From Moraxellaceae bacterium (lineage in GTDB: Bacteria > Pseudomonadota > Gammaproteobacteria > Pseudomonadales > UBA3067): a stretch of DNA of 6,599 nucleotides. This document shows, one piece after another, positions 6,163 through 6,599 of this stretch. The notes under the pieces are model-generated. The model saw only the letters and a program-made list of their open reading frames with translations. It had not been told where the DNA came from and did not search any database. Both the position numbers and the translations under genes were made by a program. Within the stretch, counting starts at the first letter, position 1, and each line of letters starts with the position of its first letter. The stretch is taken from the NCBI GenBank assembly GCA_002401525.1, contig NVTH01000181.1, positions 1-6,599 on the forward strand, in the 5' to 3' direction.

Positions 6163-6190
6163 ATGACACTACTTAGGCACTGTCATTTTT
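6163..6190 (+). terminator. Weak terminator-like hairpin
   Basis: ATGACA (6163-6168) and TGTCAT (6181-6186) form a 6-bp AT-leaning stem with a 12-nt loop, ending in TTTTT (6186-6190). It lies 107 bases after the 46-codon frame. The stem is short and the loop large, so function is uncertain. Confidence 0.25.
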
Positions 6191-6213
6191 AGCGAGGCAA
6201 TGCGCAACTCCAG

Positions 6214-6245
6214 CCCGTCATTCCCGCGAAGGCGGGAATGACGGG
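6214..6245. repeat. REP-like palindromic element (GTCATTCCCGC type)
   Basis: CCCGTCATTCCCGC (6214-6227) and GCGGGAATGACGGG (6232-6245) form a perfect 14-bp GC-rich stem with a GAAG loop. The core GTCATTCCCGCGAAGGCGGGAAT is a sequence I recognise as a dispersed intergenic palindrome in many proteobacterial genomes, usually in multiple copies. Likely roles are mRNA stabilisation, termination, or a non-autonomous mobile repeat. Confidence 0.8.
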
Positions 6246-6304
6246 AGATGTGCGATATGACCGAACAATGGTAAAATACAGGCACTAATCGTGAAAACAA
6301 GGAT

Positions 6305-6372
6305 GAGGGTTTTTGCCCCGTTCGATCTATGTTCTATCCATCATTATCGAAGTGGGGTGAAGGAAGGCCCTC
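6305..6372 (+). other. Imperfect long hairpin, possible structured RNA
   Basis: Three nested complementary pairs line up: GAGGG (6305-6309) with CCCTC (6368-6372), CCCC (6316-6319) with GGGG (6354-6357), and TTCGA (6321-6325) with TCGAA (6347-6351). They enclose a loop of about 21 nt. The T-run 6310-6314 could also pair with AAGGA on the other side. It matches no RNA family I know. Confidence 0.25.
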
Positions 6373-6464
6373 AAGATTAATGCAAGAATTACGGCACTAC
6401 GCGAAACATTCGCGATAAAACATTTTCCTTTGGGTAAACTCTCTGAATTATTTATTGGGAAACA

Positions 6465-6575
6465 GATTCAAAAAACATTTCGCAAACACTGTTTCAAACA
6501 CACCAGTTCAAAACTACAGCTTCAAAACCATAGCTTCAAAAACAAGCCTCATAAACAAGCCCAAAAAAACACACC
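6465..6575. repeat. A-rich degenerate tandem repeat, 13-15-nt units
   Basis: Units share the form G(C/T)TTCAAAA followed by 4-6 bases. They are GTTTCAAACACACCA (6491-6505), GTTCAAAACTACA (6506-6518), GCTTCAAAACCATA (6519-6532), GCTTCAAAAACAA (6533-6545), GCCTCATAAACAA (6546-6558) and GCCCAAAAAAACACA (from 6559). A looser unit GATTCAAAAAACATT begins at 6465. Unit length varies, so reading frame is not conserved. Confidence 0.5.
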
Positions 6576-6599
6576 TAAAATAAATCCGAACTGGCAAGA

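Larger units (their letters stand above)
5803..6599. other. Long gene-poor region upstream of the transporter
   Basis: Nearly 800 bp carry no protein of normal length on either strand. Contents, in order: the candidate promoter/operator, a 46-codon divergent frame, a weak ATGACA/TGTCAT hairpin followed by five Ts (6163-6190), a REP-like palindrome, an imperfect hairpin at 6305-6372, and an A-rich degenerate repeat to the edge. I see no tRNA, transposase or CRISPR repeat. It may be a degraded gene or the leader of a gene beyond the window. Confidence 0.6.

Noticed and set aside
6329..6418. 29-codon frame (MFYPSLSKW...) inside the imperfect hairpin region
   Set aside because: There is no ribosome binding site, it is very short, and another frame overlaps it; nothing favours coding over chance.
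6465..6575. CRISPR array at the A-rich repeat near the end
   Set aside because: Units are 13-15 nt, degenerate and contiguous, with no spacers between repeats.

Overview
The window looks like chromosomal DNA of a marine-type gammaproteobacterium with moderate GC. This is inferred from the pilY1 / small gene / pilE order typical of gammaproteobacterial type IV pilus clusters, a single-domain NaChBac-like channel, and a GTCATTCCCGC-type palindromic repeat. Species cannot be assigned from the sequence alone.

Layout. (1) Positions 1-3112, plus strand: the 3' end of a type IV pilus minor-pilin operon. It holds the C-terminal 731 residues of a PilY1-type tip adhesin (5' end outside the window), a 133-aa exported protein in the position and with the size of PilY2, and a PilE-type minor pilin. 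All three run in one direction with short spacers (79 and 12 bp) and good ribosome binding sites, so they are probably co-transcribed. The products should act together at the pilus tip: PilY1 with minor pilins primes assembly and modulates retraction and adhesion. (2) Positions 3113-3546: a 434-bp spacer with a hairpin after pilE, a pyrimidine-rich tract with a 9-nt period, and a TATAAT box. (3) Positions 3547-4344, plus strand: a six-helix voltage-gated cation channel with an unusually acidic selectivity filter (TFEDWTD), closed by a strong intrinsic terminator. (4) Positions 4345-4560: a spacer between convergent genes with a 12-bp perfect inverted repeat. (5) Positions 4561-5802, minus strand: a 12-helix major facilitator transporter resembling the OFA/monocarboxylate-porter group. 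(6) Positions 5803-6599: a gene-poor stretch upstream of the transporter. It holds a possible promoter/operator, a 46-codon open frame running divergently, a 14-bp-stem REP-like palindrome, an imperfect 68-nt hairpin, and a degenerate 13-15-nt repeat running to the window edge.

The pilus genes form one functional unit. The channel and transporter appear to be independent single-gene units. No defence system, CRISPR array, transposase, tRNA or rRNA is visible. The best candidate for something new is the channel: its filter has the acidic positions linked to calcium selectivity in engineered bacterial channels. Several small palindromic and repetitive elements in the spacers are also unexplained.
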